Positions 43,807 to 51,883 of a stretch of 64,000 nucleotides of DNA are shown one piece after another. Position 1 is the first letter of the stretch. Each line of letters starts with the position of its first letter. The notes under the pieces were generated by a model that did not search any database, was not told where the DNA came from, and was given only the letters and a program-made list of their open reading frames with translations. Both the position numbers and the translations under genes were made by a program. Origin of the DNA: CAVVAL01 sp963742725 (GTDB lineage: Bacteria; Actinomycetota; Actinomycetes; Mycobacteriales; Cryptosporangiaceae); the NCBI GenBank assembly GCA_963742725.1, contig CAVUMX010000003.1:2294001-2358000 (forward strand), given 5' to 3'.

Positions 43807-43927
43807 CGGCCCGCTGAGGCACCCGGCCTGCTGCGTTGTCGTCGCCTCGCGGCCCTTAGGCCTGCTCGGCTCCTCCGCCTTGCATTCCGGGCACCTCAGC
43901 GGGCTCCAGGTCAGGTCAAAGGCTTTT
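43807..43927 (+). repeat. ~120-bp dispersed repeat, copy 2, 3' of cysH
   Basis: It begins immediately after the cysH TAG, in the same sense orientation as copy 1 has relative to cysD. Ends GCCCGCTGAGG (43809-43819) and CCTCAGCGGGC (43894-43904) form a perfect 11-bp stem. Compared with copy 1 the C-G pair is T-A here, a compensatory change. The rest of the 43807-44016 gap holds nothing further that I can identify. Confidence 0.85.
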
Positions 43928-44016
43928 CAGGTATCTGCCGAAAGGTAGAGGGCCGGCGGCGTCAACCTGGCGGGTGGCGGATACCAGGGGGAACGCGGCG
44001 AGCGCAGGCTGGGGGC

Positions 44017-44127
44017 ATGAACGCACTCCACATCCTCGCCCTGGTCATCGCAGTCCCGCTAAGCGTCGTGTTCTTCCTCGGCGGGGCCGCTCTCTCCGTC
44101 ATCGACTGGGACGGGCCCGACACGTGA
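44017..44127 (+). CDS. Possible small single-pass membrane protein
   Basis: A 36-codon ORF from ATG 44017 (GGGGG just upstream) to TGA 44127. Residues 3-30 (LHILALVIAVPLSVVFFLGG and on) form one hydrophobic helix, ending WDGPDT. It overlaps the 3' end of the acyltransferase gene on the opposite strand by 29 bp. The composition fits a real small membrane protein, but it could be chance; no family is recognised. Confidence 0.4.
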   Translation: MNALHILALVIAVPLSVVFFLGGAALSVIDWDGPDT

Positions 44128-45412
44128 GCGCCCAGCCGACGGCGACGAGCAGCAGGCCGGCGCTGGCCGTCATCGGCGCGATCACCATGGTGGTGCTCCG
44201 CCCGGCGAGCAGCCCGTCGAGCCCGGTCACCGCCACGCCCAGAATCCCCAGACACGCGGCCACCGCGCCCAGCGCAGCGACCCCCGCAGTGCCCCCCGCA
44301 GTGACCCCCGCCGCGCCGCCCCCCGTGACGGCGACGCGACGGGCATCCTCGGCCCACCGGAACAGCGACACCAGCGCCGCGCACACGAGCCCGAGCGCCA
44401 CGAGCCACAGCGGACGGGTCGCCCACCACAGCACCGTCCCCGCCGCCGGCACGTCGACGCCGGTCGCGAACAGCACCGCCTGACCGACGAACAGCGCCGT
44501 GAGGTGCCACAGGAACACGGTCATGACGACGCCGTTTGCCGCGATGACCGCCGTCCAGACGCGCACCTGGCCGAGCCACCGGCTGACCGGTTCCCGCAGC
44601 AGCAACGCCAGGCCGATCAGCCACACCGCGTGGGCCGCCAGCGCCAGCGTCGGCGGGTTCATGTTCGACACCCGCTCCCCCGGCATCCCGACCATCGACA
44701 CCGGGTAGAACCGGGTCAGCACCGCGACGGCGAGCACCCCTCCGGCCGCCATCGCCCCGGCGACGCGCCGGGTCAGCACACCGTCCGCGTAGAGGAATCC
44801 GAGCTGGTGAGCGGCCAGCCACACCAGCGCCAGGTTCACCACGCCGACACCGTCGAACCCCACTCCGAAGCGGACGGTGTCGACGACGGCCGCCGCCCCG
44901 AACAGCGCCACGGGCACCAGCGCGCCGTGGCGACGGTGCCAGCGGTACATGGGCGGGGCCAGCGCCATCACGCCGAGGTAGACCCCGACGAACCAGAGCG
45001 GCTGGACGACCGTCCGGCTGGCGATCTTGCCTATGCCGTCCTGGTGCCCCGTGACCTCCAGGACGAGCGCCAGCCCGGTCCACACCGCCAGGAACACGGC
45101 CGTCGGGCGCAACAGCCGACCCACGCGGGCCCGGACGAAGTCGGCGTAGGAGCCGCCGCGTGCCAGGCCGGTCGCGTGGGCGAACCCGCCGACCAGGAAG
45201 AACAGCGGCATGACCTGGAACAGCCAGGTGAGGTAGTGCGCCCACGGCACCGTCGCCAGCGCGTTCGTCGCCCGCAGTCCGGACGGGCCGGTCTCGAACG
45301 CCGCCATGAGCCAGTGGCCGGCGACGACCACGCCGATCGAGAACACGCGGAGGAAGTCGACGTACCGGTCGCGGGTGACCGGGGTGGCGGCGGCGAGCAC
45401 GTGGACGTTCAT
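44099..45412 (-). CDS. Acyltransferase family 3 membrane protein
   Basis: A 437-aa integral membrane protein with about ten helices. The N-terminus RDRYVDFLRVFSIGVVVAGH holds the family's early Arg/His pattern, followed by VMPLFFLVGGFAHATGLARG, RVGRLLRPTAVFLAVW and LWFVGVYLGVMALAP. These are AT3/OafA-like features, which transfer acyl groups to sugars or lipids at the membrane. The start is ATG 45412. It is divergent from ybaK and the carotenoid tailoring operon. A role in acylating the glycosylated carotenoid is possible but not shown. Confidence 0.85.
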   Translation of the reverse strand: MNVHVLAAATPVTRDRYVDFLRVFSIGVVVAGHWLMAAFETGPSGLRATNALATVPWAHYLTWLFQVMPLFFLVGGFAHATGLARGGSYADFVRARVGRLLRPTAVFLAVWTGLALVLEVTGHQDGIGKIASRTVVQPLWFVGVYLGVMALAPPMYRWHRRHGALVPVALFGAAAVVDTVRFGVGFDGVGVVNLALVWLAAHQLGFLYADGVLTRRVAGAMAAGGVLAVAVLTRFYPVSMVGMPGERVSNMNPPTLALAAHAVWLIGLALLLREPVSRWLGQVRVWTAVIAANGVVMTVFLWHLTALFVGQAVLFATGVDVPAAGTVLWWATRPLWLVALGLVCAALVSLFRWAEDARRVAVTGGGAAGVTAGGTAGVAALGAVAACLGILGVAVTGLDGLLAGRSTTMVIAPMTASAGLLLVAVGWALTCRARPSR

Positions 45413-45497
45413 GGGACGACCCTCGCAGCGCGACGCGGCCGGCGGATCCGGGAAATGACGTGGGTACGCCCTGGGTAGTTGTGCTCAGATGTGGTGC

Positions 45498-45965
45498 ATG
45501 ACCCATCCGAACGTGCGTGCTGTCCAGGACGTCCTCGCCGCGGCCGGCGCCAAGGGCGAGGTCCGGATCCTTCCCGACGCGGTGACGACGGCGGCGGCCG
45601 CCGCGGCCGCGCTCGGCATCGAGGTCGGCCAGATCGCCAACTCGCTGGTGTTCGACGCGGACGGCGCTCCCCTGCTCGTCCTCACCTCGGGCGCGCACCG
45701 GGTCGACACCGCGAAGGTGGCATCGCTGGTCGGCGTGGAGCGGGTGAAGCGGGCGAGTCCCGAGTTCGTCCGGGCTGCGACGGGGCAGGTCATCGGCGGT
45801 GTGGCGCCGGTCGGCCACCCCGAACCGGTGCGGACGCTCGTCGACACCGCGCTCGCCTCCTTCGACGAGGTGTGGGCGGCCGGCGGGATCGCGCACGCCG
45901 TGTTCCCGTCCACGTTCGAGGAGCTCGTGCGGATCACGGGCGGGCAGGCGGCGGAGGTCGCCTAG
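45498..45965 (+). CDS. YbaK/EbsC aminoacyl-tRNA deacylase-like protein
   Basis: A 155-aa YbaK-fold protein. AAAAAAALGIEVGQIANSLV, LLVLTSGAHRVDTAKVASLV and ATGQVIGGVAPVGHPEPVRT match the editing-domain family, with the Lys (DTAKVA) and the G-x-x-P pattern (GGVAPVGH) near the active site. It would hydrolyse mischarged tRNA (Cys-tRNA-Pro type), or bind without catalysis. ATG 45498 is chosen; another ATG three codons up (45489) is possible. It is 9 bases ahead of the crtA-like gene, so the two may be co-transcribed. Confidence 0.85.
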   Translation: MTHPNVRAVQDVLAAAGAKGEVRILPDAVTTAAAAAAALGIEVGQIANSLVFDADGAPLLVLTSGAHRVDTAKVASLVGVERVKRASPEFVRAATGQVIGGVAPVGHPEPVRTLVDTALASFDEVWAAGGIAHAVFPSTFEELVRITGGQAAEVA

Positions 45966-45974
45966 GCTGAGTCG

Positions 45975-46637
45975 ATGCCGCCGCCACAGGTCACCGTCGA
46001 TGTGTGGCGGGTATCGGGCAGGTCGGTGCCGCGGGCGCTCGTCCGGGTGGCCGCCGATCGGTTCGCGCTGCGGTCGGTGCCGGGCCTGCGGTTCGCGCGG
46101 CTGCTGGGAACATCGAGAGGCTTCTCGGTACGGGACGCGGACCTGCGCCGCTGGGTCCTCGTCGCGGCGTGGAACGGCGAGCCGTCGCCGCGCCCCGGCT
46201 GGGACCGCCTCGCGGACGAGCACTGGCGGGTGACGTTGCGTCCGCTCGCGTCCAGGGGCCGGTGGTCCGGGCAGGCACCGTTCGGCGATCCCGCGCCCGC
46301 GCGCTGGGACGGTCCCGTCGCCGCGCTGACCCGGGCCCGGCTGGCTCCCCGGCAGGCCATGACGTTCTGGCGCGCCGTCCCCCCGGTGGCCGCCGACCTG
46401 CGCGGACGCGACGGACTCCTCGCCACGTTCGGCATCGGGGAGGCGCCGATCGGCTGGCAGGGCACGTTCAGCGCGTGGCGGGACGCGGCATCGCTGCGCG
46501 CGTACGCCTACGACCGCACCCATTCCGAGGCGATCCGGCGCACCGCCGACACCGGCTGGTACGCCGAGGAGCTGTTCGCCCGGTTCGCGGTGCTGGGGAG
46601 CACCGGCACGCTCGACGGAATCGACCCGCTGTCGTGA
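45975..46637 (+). CDS. CrtA-like spheroidene monooxygenase family protein
   Basis: A 220-aa protein resembling the carotenoid 2-ketolase/monooxygenase CrtA: PGLRFARLLGTSRGFSVRDA, VLVAAWNGEPSPRPG, LTRARLAPRQAMTFWRAVPP, GIGEAPIGWQGTFSAWRDAA and TGWYAEELFARFAVLGSTGT. In phototrophs CrtA inserts oxygen at C2 of acyclic ends. It is the first carotenoid gene in the 46-51 kb operon. ATG 45975 has no clear ribosome binding site. The stop overlaps the GNAT start. Confidence 0.78.
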   Translation: MPPPQVTVDVWRVSGRSVPRALVRVAADRFALRSVPGLRFARLLGTSRGFSVRDADLRRWVLVAAWNGEPSPRPGWDRLADEHWRVTLRPLASRGRWSGQAPFGDPAPARWDGPVAALTRARLAPRQAMTFWRAVPPVAADLRGRDGLLATFGIGEAPIGWQGTFSAWRDAASLRAYAYDRTHSEAIRRTADTGWYAEELFARFAVLGSTGTLDGIDPLS

Positions 46638-47158
46638 CGCCCGAACACTGGGGGCCGCGCGCCCTGCTGGAGAACCTCGACGAGGTCCTCGACGTGTACG
46701 CGACGGCCATGGGCTATCCACCGGAGATCGCGGAGCTGCGGCGCGGGTTCGTCGCCGCCCACACCCAACGCGCCGAGTTCCGGGCGGTCGCCACGTTCGA
46801 CGGCGACGAGCTCCTCGGCTTCGCGTACGGGTACCGCAGCCGGCCGGGCCAGTGGTGGCACGAGCAGGTCCGCGCGGGGCTCGACCCGGCCACGTACACG
46901 GCCTGGATGCTGGACTGCTTCGAACTCGTCGAACTGCACGTGATGCCCACCGCCCAGGGCCGCGGCATCGGCCAGGCGCAGCTCACCGCCCTGCTCGACG
47001 GGGTGCGGCGGCACACCGTCGCACTGTCCACTCCGGAGGGCGAGTCGCGGGCGTGGCGGCTGTACCGGCGGATGGGCTTCGTGGACCTGCTGCGCCAGTA
47101 CGACTTCCCCGGCGACGACCGTCCGTTCGCCGTACTCGGCCGGGAGCTGCCGCTGTGA
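46634..47158 (+). CDS. GNAT-family N-acetyltransferase
   Basis: A 174-aa acetyltransferase. FRAVATFDGDELLGFAYGYR is strand 2-3, VELHVMPTAQGRGIGQAQLT the acetyl-CoA loop (Q-G-R-G-I-G), and TVALSTPEGESRAWRLYRRM plus GFVDLLRQYDFPGDDRPFAV the end. GTG 46634 overlaps the crtA-like stop and its stop overlaps the cruF start. It is embedded in the carotenoid operon, yet its substrate is unknown; GNAT proteins acting on carotenoids are not established. Confidence 0.82.
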   Translation: MTPEHWGPRALLENLDEVLDVYATAMGYPPEIAELRRGFVAAHTQRAEFRAVATFDGDELLGFAYGYRSRPGQWWHEQVRAGLDPATYTAWMLDCFELVELHVMPTAQGRGIGQAQLTALLDGVRRHTVALSTPEGESRAWRLYRRMGFVDLLRQYDFPGDDRPFAVLGRELPL

Positions 47159-47898
47159 CCCGGGCGCTCGTGGCTCCTGTGTTGGTTGCGGCGGCCGTTC
47201 TCGCGCAGGTCGCCTACCCGCTCGTGGACGGCGCCGCGCGCGACCGGCTGACGATCGTCACCGTGCTGCTGGGCTGCGCGGCAGCGGTCGTGCACGCCGC
47301 CGGCAGGCTCGGGGCGCGCGGGGCCGCGCGGATGCTGCTCGTCACGGCCGGCGGCGGGCTGCTCGTGGAGGCGGTCGGCACGGCGACGGGCGTCCCGTTC
47401 GGACCGTACGCGTACGCCTCGTCGCTCGGGCCCTCGTTCCTCGGCGTCCCGCTGGTGGTCCCGCTCGCCTGGACGATGATGGCGTGGCCGGCGTGGCTCG
47501 TCGCCGGACGGCTCGCCAGCGGCCGATTCCGGATCGCACTGGCCGGATGGGCGCTCGCGAGCTGGGATTTCTTCCTCGATCCGCAGATGGTCGCGGCCGG
47601 GCACTGGGTCTGGACGGATCCGGCGCCGACATTGCCGTGGGTTCCGGGCGTGCCGCTGACGAACTACGTCGGATGGATCGCCGTCGCGGTGCTCATGATG
47701 GCCGCCATGCCCTCGGCGCCGGCCGTTCCCGGCGACGCGCCGATGCTGGTGTTCTACGTGTGGACGTACGCCTCGTCCGTAGTGGCGCATGGGGTCTTCT
47801 TCGGGCTGCCGGGCTCGGCGCTGTGGGGCGGGCTGGCGATGGGGACGGTCGCGGTGCCGCTGGTGGTGCGATCGTCCCGGGACAGGGTGCCCGTGTGA
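47155..47898 (+). CDS. cruF: CruF-type carotenoid hydratase (DUF422)
   Basis: A 247-aa membrane protein with about seven helices. LLVEAVGTATGVPFGPYAYA, GVPLVVPLAWTMMAWPAWLV, ALASWDFFLDPQMVAAGHWV and VPGVPLTNYVGWIAVAVLMM are the DUF422/CruF signature. The family hydrates the psi end of carotenoids at C1'-C2'. GTG 47155 and the stop both overlap neighbours by 4 bp. The pairing with the next gene mirrors cyanobacterial cruF-cruG and the haloarchaeal/actinobacterial C50 hydratase genes. Confidence 0.87.
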   Translation: MTRALVAPVLVAAAVLAQVAYPLVDGAARDRLTIVTVLLGCAAAVVHAAGRLGARGAARMLLVTAGGGLLVEAVGTATGVPFGPYAYASSLGPSFLGVPLVVPLAWTMMAWPAWLVAGRLASGRFRIALAGWALASWDFFLDPQMVAAGHWVWTDPAPTLPWVPGVPLTNYVGWIAVAVLMMAAMPSAPAVPGDAPMLVFYVWTYASSVVAHGVFFGLPGSALWGGLAMGTVAVPLVVRSSRDRVPV

Positions 47899-48977
47899 GG
47901 CGGGCGCTTCTGGTCGGGTGTGCGGTCGGGGCGGCGGCCGGGGCCGTGCACGCACTCGTCAACGCGCGGTTGCTGCGGCGCCCGCCTGCGCGGCCGGCGG
48001 TCGGGCGGCGGCGGGTGTCGGTGCTGGTGCCCGTCCGGAACGAGGCGCACCGGCTCGAACCGTGCCTGCGGGCGTTGCTGGCGCAGTCGGGCGTTCCCGG
48101 GCTGGAGATCATCGTCCTGGACGACCGCAGTACGGACGGCACCGCTGACCTCGTCCGCGCGCTGGCTCCTGGTGTGCGGCTGGTGTCCGGCGCCGAACCG
48201 CCGCCCGGATGGCTCGGCAAACCCCACGCCTGCCACCAGCTCGCCGCGCACGCCGATTCGGACGTCCTGGTCTTCGTCGATGCGGACGTCACCCTCGCGC
48301 CGCACGCGGTCGCCGCCGCAGTGGCGATGCTCGACGATCTGGACCTCGTCTCGCCATATCCGAGGCAGATCGCCGTGACCTTCTCCGAACGGCTCGTCCA
48401 ACCGCTGTTGCAGTGGTCCTGGCTCACGTTCCTGCCGCTGCGGCTCGCGGAACGGTCGCCGCGGCCATCGCTCTCCGCCGCGAACGGGCAGTTCCTGGCC
48501 GTGCGGCGGGACGCCTACCTGCGCGCCGGCGGCCACGCGGCCGTGCGCGACGCCGTCATCGAGGACGTCGGACTGCTGCGCGCGTTCAAACGGGCCGGCC
48601 TGCGCGGCGGCGTCGTCGACGGCACCGACCTCGCCACGTGCCGGATGTACGGCGGCTGGGCCGAGCTGCGCGACGGGTACGGCAAGTCGCTGTGGGCGGC
48701 GTTCGGGTCGCCGGTGGGCGCCGCCGCGACGATGGCGCTGCTCGGCGCGCTCTACGTCGTCCCGGCCGCCGCCGCCGTGTTCGGGTCGCGCGTCGGGCTG
48801 GCCGGGTACGCCCTTGGAGTGGCTGGCCGCCTCGTCGCCGCCCGCGCCAGCGGCGCCCGCGCCTGGCCGGACGCGCTGGCCCATCCGCTGTCGGTGACGG
48901 TGCTCGGCTGGCTGACGGCCCGGTCCTGGTGGCTCCGGCGCCGCGGGGCCCTGACCTGGAAAGACCGCCCAGTCTGA
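47895..48977 (+). CDS. Glycosyltransferase family 2 (CruG-like carotenoid glycosyltransferase)
   Basis: A 360-aa membrane GT2. RVSVLVPVRNEAHRLEPCLR, LEIIVLDDRSTDGTADLVRA, DVLVFVDADVTLAPHAVAAA (the DxD) and AVIEDVGLLRAFKRAGLRGG (the ED motif) are in family order. Hydrophobic segments lie at residues 5-20 and 275-345. GTG 47895 overlaps the cruF stop. Position after CruF suggests it glycosylates the hydroxyl that CruF adds, as CruG does in cyanobacteria; the sugar is unknown. Confidence 0.85.
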   Translation: MRRALLVGCAVGAAAGAVHALVNARLLRRPPARPAVGRRRVSVLVPVRNEAHRLEPCLRALLAQSGVPGLEIIVLDDRSTDGTADLVRALAPGVRLVSGAEPPPGWLGKPHACHQLAAHADSDVLVFVDADVTLAPHAVAAAVAMLDDLDLVSPYPRQIAVTFSERLVQPLLQWSWLTFLPLRLAERSPRPSLSAANGQFLAVRRDAYLRAGGHAAVRDAVIEDVGLLRAFKRAGLRGGVVDGTDLATCRMYGGWAELRDGYGKSLWAAFGSPVGAAATMALLGALYVVPAAAAVFGSRVGLAGYALGVAGRLVAARASGARAWPDALAHPLSVTVLGWLTARSWWLRRRGALTWKDRPV

Positions 48978-49179
48978 CCCCGGCGCCACGCCGCCTGGAC
49001 CACCGGCACCACGCCGCCACCGGGCCGCCGCATCACCCGCGCCCCCCGGCCCCTACGCCGCTCGGCTTCAGCCACCCCGCCGCCGGGCGGCGCGGGCCAC
49101 TCGCCACCGATCCCGCCGGGCCGCGATCTGCCGTCGTGGCGGGGTCGCGCGGCGGCCGGGATTTGAGAGGCTGACGGCT

Positions 49180-50913
49180 ATGAGCGTCGTGGTCGTCGGA
49201 GCCGGGGTGGGCGGGCTGGCCGTCGCGGCGCGGCTCGCGGCGGCCGGGCACCAGGTGACGGTGTGCGAGCGGTCCGACGTGGTCGGCGGGAAGTTGGGCC
49301 AGCTGACGGCCGGTGGGTACCGGTTCGACACGGGTCCGAGCCTGCTGACGATGCCGTACGTGTTCGCCGACCTGTTCGAGGCGACGGGCGCGCCGATCGA
49401 CACCGTGCTGACGCTGCGTCCGCTCGACCCGATCGCCCGGTACCGCTACCCGGACGGCACGACGTTCGACAGCTGCGCCGACCCCGCGGCGTTCCGGGAA
49501 CGGCTCGGCGCAGCGCTCGGACCGTCCGCCGCCGCCCAGTGGACGGAGTTCTTCGAGCGTGCCCGCCGCATCTGGGACGCGACGCACGAGCCGTTCCTGG
49601 AGTCCCCACTGGACGGGCCGGCGACCCTTGCCCGGCTGGCGTCACGCGTCCGGGACCTGCGCACGGTCGCGCCGTGGCGGACCCTGCGCGGCCTGGCCAA
49701 CACCTCTCTGGACGATCCTCGCCTGCGGATGTTCGTCGAGCGGTACGCCACCTACACCGGATCTGATCCCCGCCGCGCCCCGGCCGCGCTCGCCGCCGTG
49801 CCGTACGCGGAGCTGGCGTTCGGCGGCTGGTACGTCGAAGGCGGCCTGTACGGGCTGGCGGAGGCGCTGCGCGATCGGTGCGTGGCGCTCGGCGTGACCA
49901 TCCGTACGGGTACCGAGGTCGTTTCCGTGCTCACCGGCAACCAGGGAGTGACCGGCGTCTCGCTTGCCGACGGGGAGCGCCTCGCGGCGTCGATCGTCGT
50001 GTCCGATGTGGACGCCGCGCACCTGTACGGCTCGCTGCTTTCCGGCTCGCCGCCCCGGGGAACGCCGTCGCTGTCAGGGTTCGTGCTGATGCTGGGGCTG
50101 CGCGGGACCACACCCGACCTCGCCCACCACACCGTCCTCTTCCCGGACGACTACGACGCCGAGTTCGACGCCGTCTTCGGCCCCCACGCCCGCCCGGTCG
50201 ACGACCCCACCCTGTACATCAGCGCACCCCCACCCAGCGGAGCCGCGGCGACCGGCCACCCCGCCGCATCGAGCAAGCCCGGCTCTGCCGCATCACCCGG
50301 CTCCGCCACATCGGGCGCGGCGGGCGGCCCTGCCGCATCACCCGGCTCCGCCACATCGGGCGCGGCGGGCGGCCCGGGCCCGGCAAGCGGCGCAGCGGCG
50401 CCGGGCGAAGCTGCGGCCAGCGGCGAGGCGGCGGCCGGCGGTAGGGCGGCGGCGGGCGAGGCAGCGGCGGGGAGGGTGCCAGACGGGGCGGCGGCTGGCG
50501 GTGGGGTGGCGGCGAGCGGTTCGATGGCATCGGGCGAGGCGTGGTTCGTGCTGGTCAACGCGCCGCGTCACGGGATCGGCGCCGGGGCGATCGACTGGCG
50601 GGAGCCGGGGCTCGCCGAGTGGTACGCCGACCACCTGATCACGCGGCTCGCCGCCCGGGGCCTCGACATCCGCGACCGGATCGACTTCCAGACCGTCCGC
50701 AGCCCAGCCGACCTGGAGGAATCCACCAACTCACCGGGCGGCGCCATCTACGGGACGTCGAGCAACGGGCCGCGCGCGGCGTTCCTCCGCCCGGCCAACC
50801 GCTCCCGTGTGCCGGGCCTGTACCTGGTCGGCGGGTCGGCGCACCCGGGCGGCGGGCTACCGCTCGTTGCCCTGTCCGCCCAGATCGTCGCCACCCTCAT
50901 CGGCCCCGCCTGA
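49180..50913 (+). CDS. CrtI/CrtD-family carotenoid desaturase with a ~100-aa low-complexity insert
   Basis: FAD-dependent phytoene-desaturase-family enzyme, 577 aa, beginning MSVVVVGAGVGGLAVAARLA. GYRFDTGPSLLTMPYVFADL and the C-terminal GLYLVGGSAHPGGGLPLVAL are diagnostic. It is a second desaturase in the window, and its place after cruF and the glycosyltransferase suggests a CrtD-like 3,4-desaturase. Between DPTLYISAPPPSG (near 350) and EAWFVLVNAPRH (near 451) lies ~95 residues of Gly/Ala/Ser/Pro repeats containing a perfect 15-residue tandem unit. The insert is likely a surface loop, so activity may be kept. A 202-bp gap without a gene precedes it. Confidence 0.85.
   Translation: MSVVVVGAGVGGLAVAARLAAAGHQVTVCERSDVVGGKLGQLTAGGYRFDTGPSLLTMPYVFADLFEATGAPIDTVLTLRPLDPIARYRYPDGTTFDSCADPAAFRERLGAALGPSAAAQWTEFFERARRIWDATHEPFLESPLDGPATLARLASRVRDLRTVAPWRTLRGLANTSLDDPRLRMFVERYATYTGSDPRRAPAALAAVPYAELAFGGWYVEGGLYGLAEALRDRCVALGVTIRTGTEVVSVLTGNQGVTGVSLADGERLAASIVVSDVDAAHLYGSLLSGSPPRGTPSLSGFVLMLGLRGTTPDLAHHTVLFPDDYDAEFDAVFGPHARPVDDPTLYISAPPPSGAAATGHPAASSKPGSAASPGSATSGAAGGPAASPGSATSGAAGGPGPASGAAAPGEAAASGEAAAGGRAAAGEAAAGRVPDGAAAGGGVAASGSMASGEAWFVLVNAPRHGIGAGAIDWREPGLAEWYADHLITRLAARGLDIRDRIDFQTVRSPADLEESTNSPGGAIYGTSSNGPRAAFLRPANRSRVPGLYLVGGSAHPGGGLPLVALSAQIVATLIGPA
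50286..50375. repeat. Perfect 45-bp tandem duplication inside the crtD-like gene
   Basis: 50286-50330 and 50331-50375 are identical 45-bp units, each encoding 15 residues of A/S/P/G/T. They sit in the low-complexity insert and keep the frame. The perfect identity points to a recent event. Confidence 0.9.
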
Positions 50914-50937
50914 GCCGCCGTCCCGACCGTCCACTTG

Positions 50938-50999
50938 AGAATACTCGGGGAAATCGTCCCTTCACCGGCCGACGAGACGACGATTTCCCCGAGTATTCT
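50938..50999. terminator. Perfect 21-bp inverted repeat between convergent genes
   Basis: Arms 50938-50958 (AGAATACTCGGGGAAATC...) and 50979-50999 are perfectly complementary with a 20-nt spacer. It lies 25 bp after the crtD-like stop and before a minus-strand gene. The arms are richer in A/T than their surroundings. It may be a bidirectional terminator or an inserted palindromic repeat; no second copy is seen in the window. Confidence 0.65.
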
Positions 51000-51234
51000 A
51001 CTGTAGACACTGAGTGCCCGCGCCGCCGCGGCGCTCGCGGCAGCGCGGCGGAGGTGGTGCGGGCGGCGCGGCGGGCGGCGCGGCGGGTGCGGTGGCGCGG
51101 GGCGGCGAACGGCGCGGCGGGTGCGGTGGTGGTGGCGCGGCGGACGCGACGGGTGCGGTGGCGCGGGGCGGGCGGCGGCGAACAGCGCGGCGGACGTGGT
51201 GGCGCGTGCGGTAACTGGCAGTGCGGGTGGGGAG
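51000..51234. repeat. GGCG-rich low-complexity stretch, no gene
   Basis: About 235 bp of degenerate GCGGCGGGTGCGGTGGCGCGG-like units; open frames exist on both strands only because stops are absent. It closes the 321-bp gap between the crtD-like gene and the CDP-alcohol transferase. I see no gene. Confidence 0.7.
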
Positions 51235-51882
51235 CTAGGTGCGGGGGCGGGAGGGGGTGTGGTGGACGGTCGTAAGGAGTTGGGTCAGGCCCACGGCTCC
51301 CAGCACCGCCCACGCCGCAGCCCCCGCCACCGCCCCGAACTCCCAGAACGGCGAAACGCCCAACGCCAGCGCCGTAACAATGATCCGCGTCGGCCGTTCG
51401 GCGACGGTGACCACGCCGATGTCGTCGAGTGCGGCGCGGGCCCGGACGTACTCCTGCAGCCACGCGAGCGCCCCGCCCACGAGGCACAGCCAGACCGGCG
51501 CGCCGAGGAGCCACAGCGCCACCAGGTACAGCGCTTCGCCGACTCGATCCGCGAGGCCGTCGAGTACGGCGCCGAACCGCGACGACCGTCCGCGAAGGAG
51601 AGCGACCGCCCCGTCGACGCCGTCCAGCAGCCCGGACGCCACCACGACAGGAACCGCCGCCAGGGGCCAGCCCAGGAAAACCAGCACGGGCACGAGCCCG
51701 CACGCCACCACGCCACACACCGTGACGACGTGCGGCGACACACCGCGCCGGGCGACGGGCACCGCGCAGCGGTACGTCACGCGCAGCCAGCCATGTACCA
51801 GGGCATTGCCGCGCGGGTCGTACCCGCCGTGACTGCCCGACCAGAGCGCGAGATACCCGAGGAAGTCCCGCGGTAACAGCAC
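51235..51882 (-). CDS. CDP-alcohol phosphatidyltransferase family protein
   Basis: A 215-aa membrane protein with about six helices. LLDGVDGAVALLRGRSSRFG then AVLDGLADRVGEALY contains the DG...G...D...D pattern that binds the CDP-alcohol and metal. Such enzymes make phosphatidylinositol, phosphatidylglycerol or related lipids; the acceptor cannot be told. GTG 51882 starts one base after the SIMPL gene stop, so translation is coupled. It ends close to the low-complexity gap at 51000-51234. Confidence 0.82.
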   Translation of the reverse strand: MLLPRDFLGYLALWSGSHGGYDPRGNALVHGWLRVTYRCAVPVARRGVSPHVVTVCGVVACGLVPVLVFLGWPLAAVPVVVASGLLDGVDGAVALLRGRSSRFGAVLDGLADRVGEALYLVALWLLGAPVWLCLVGGALAWLQEYVRARAALDDIGVVTVAERPTRIIVTALALGVSPFWEFGAVAGAAAWAVLGAVGLTQLLTTVHHTPSRPRT

Positions 51883-51883
51883 G

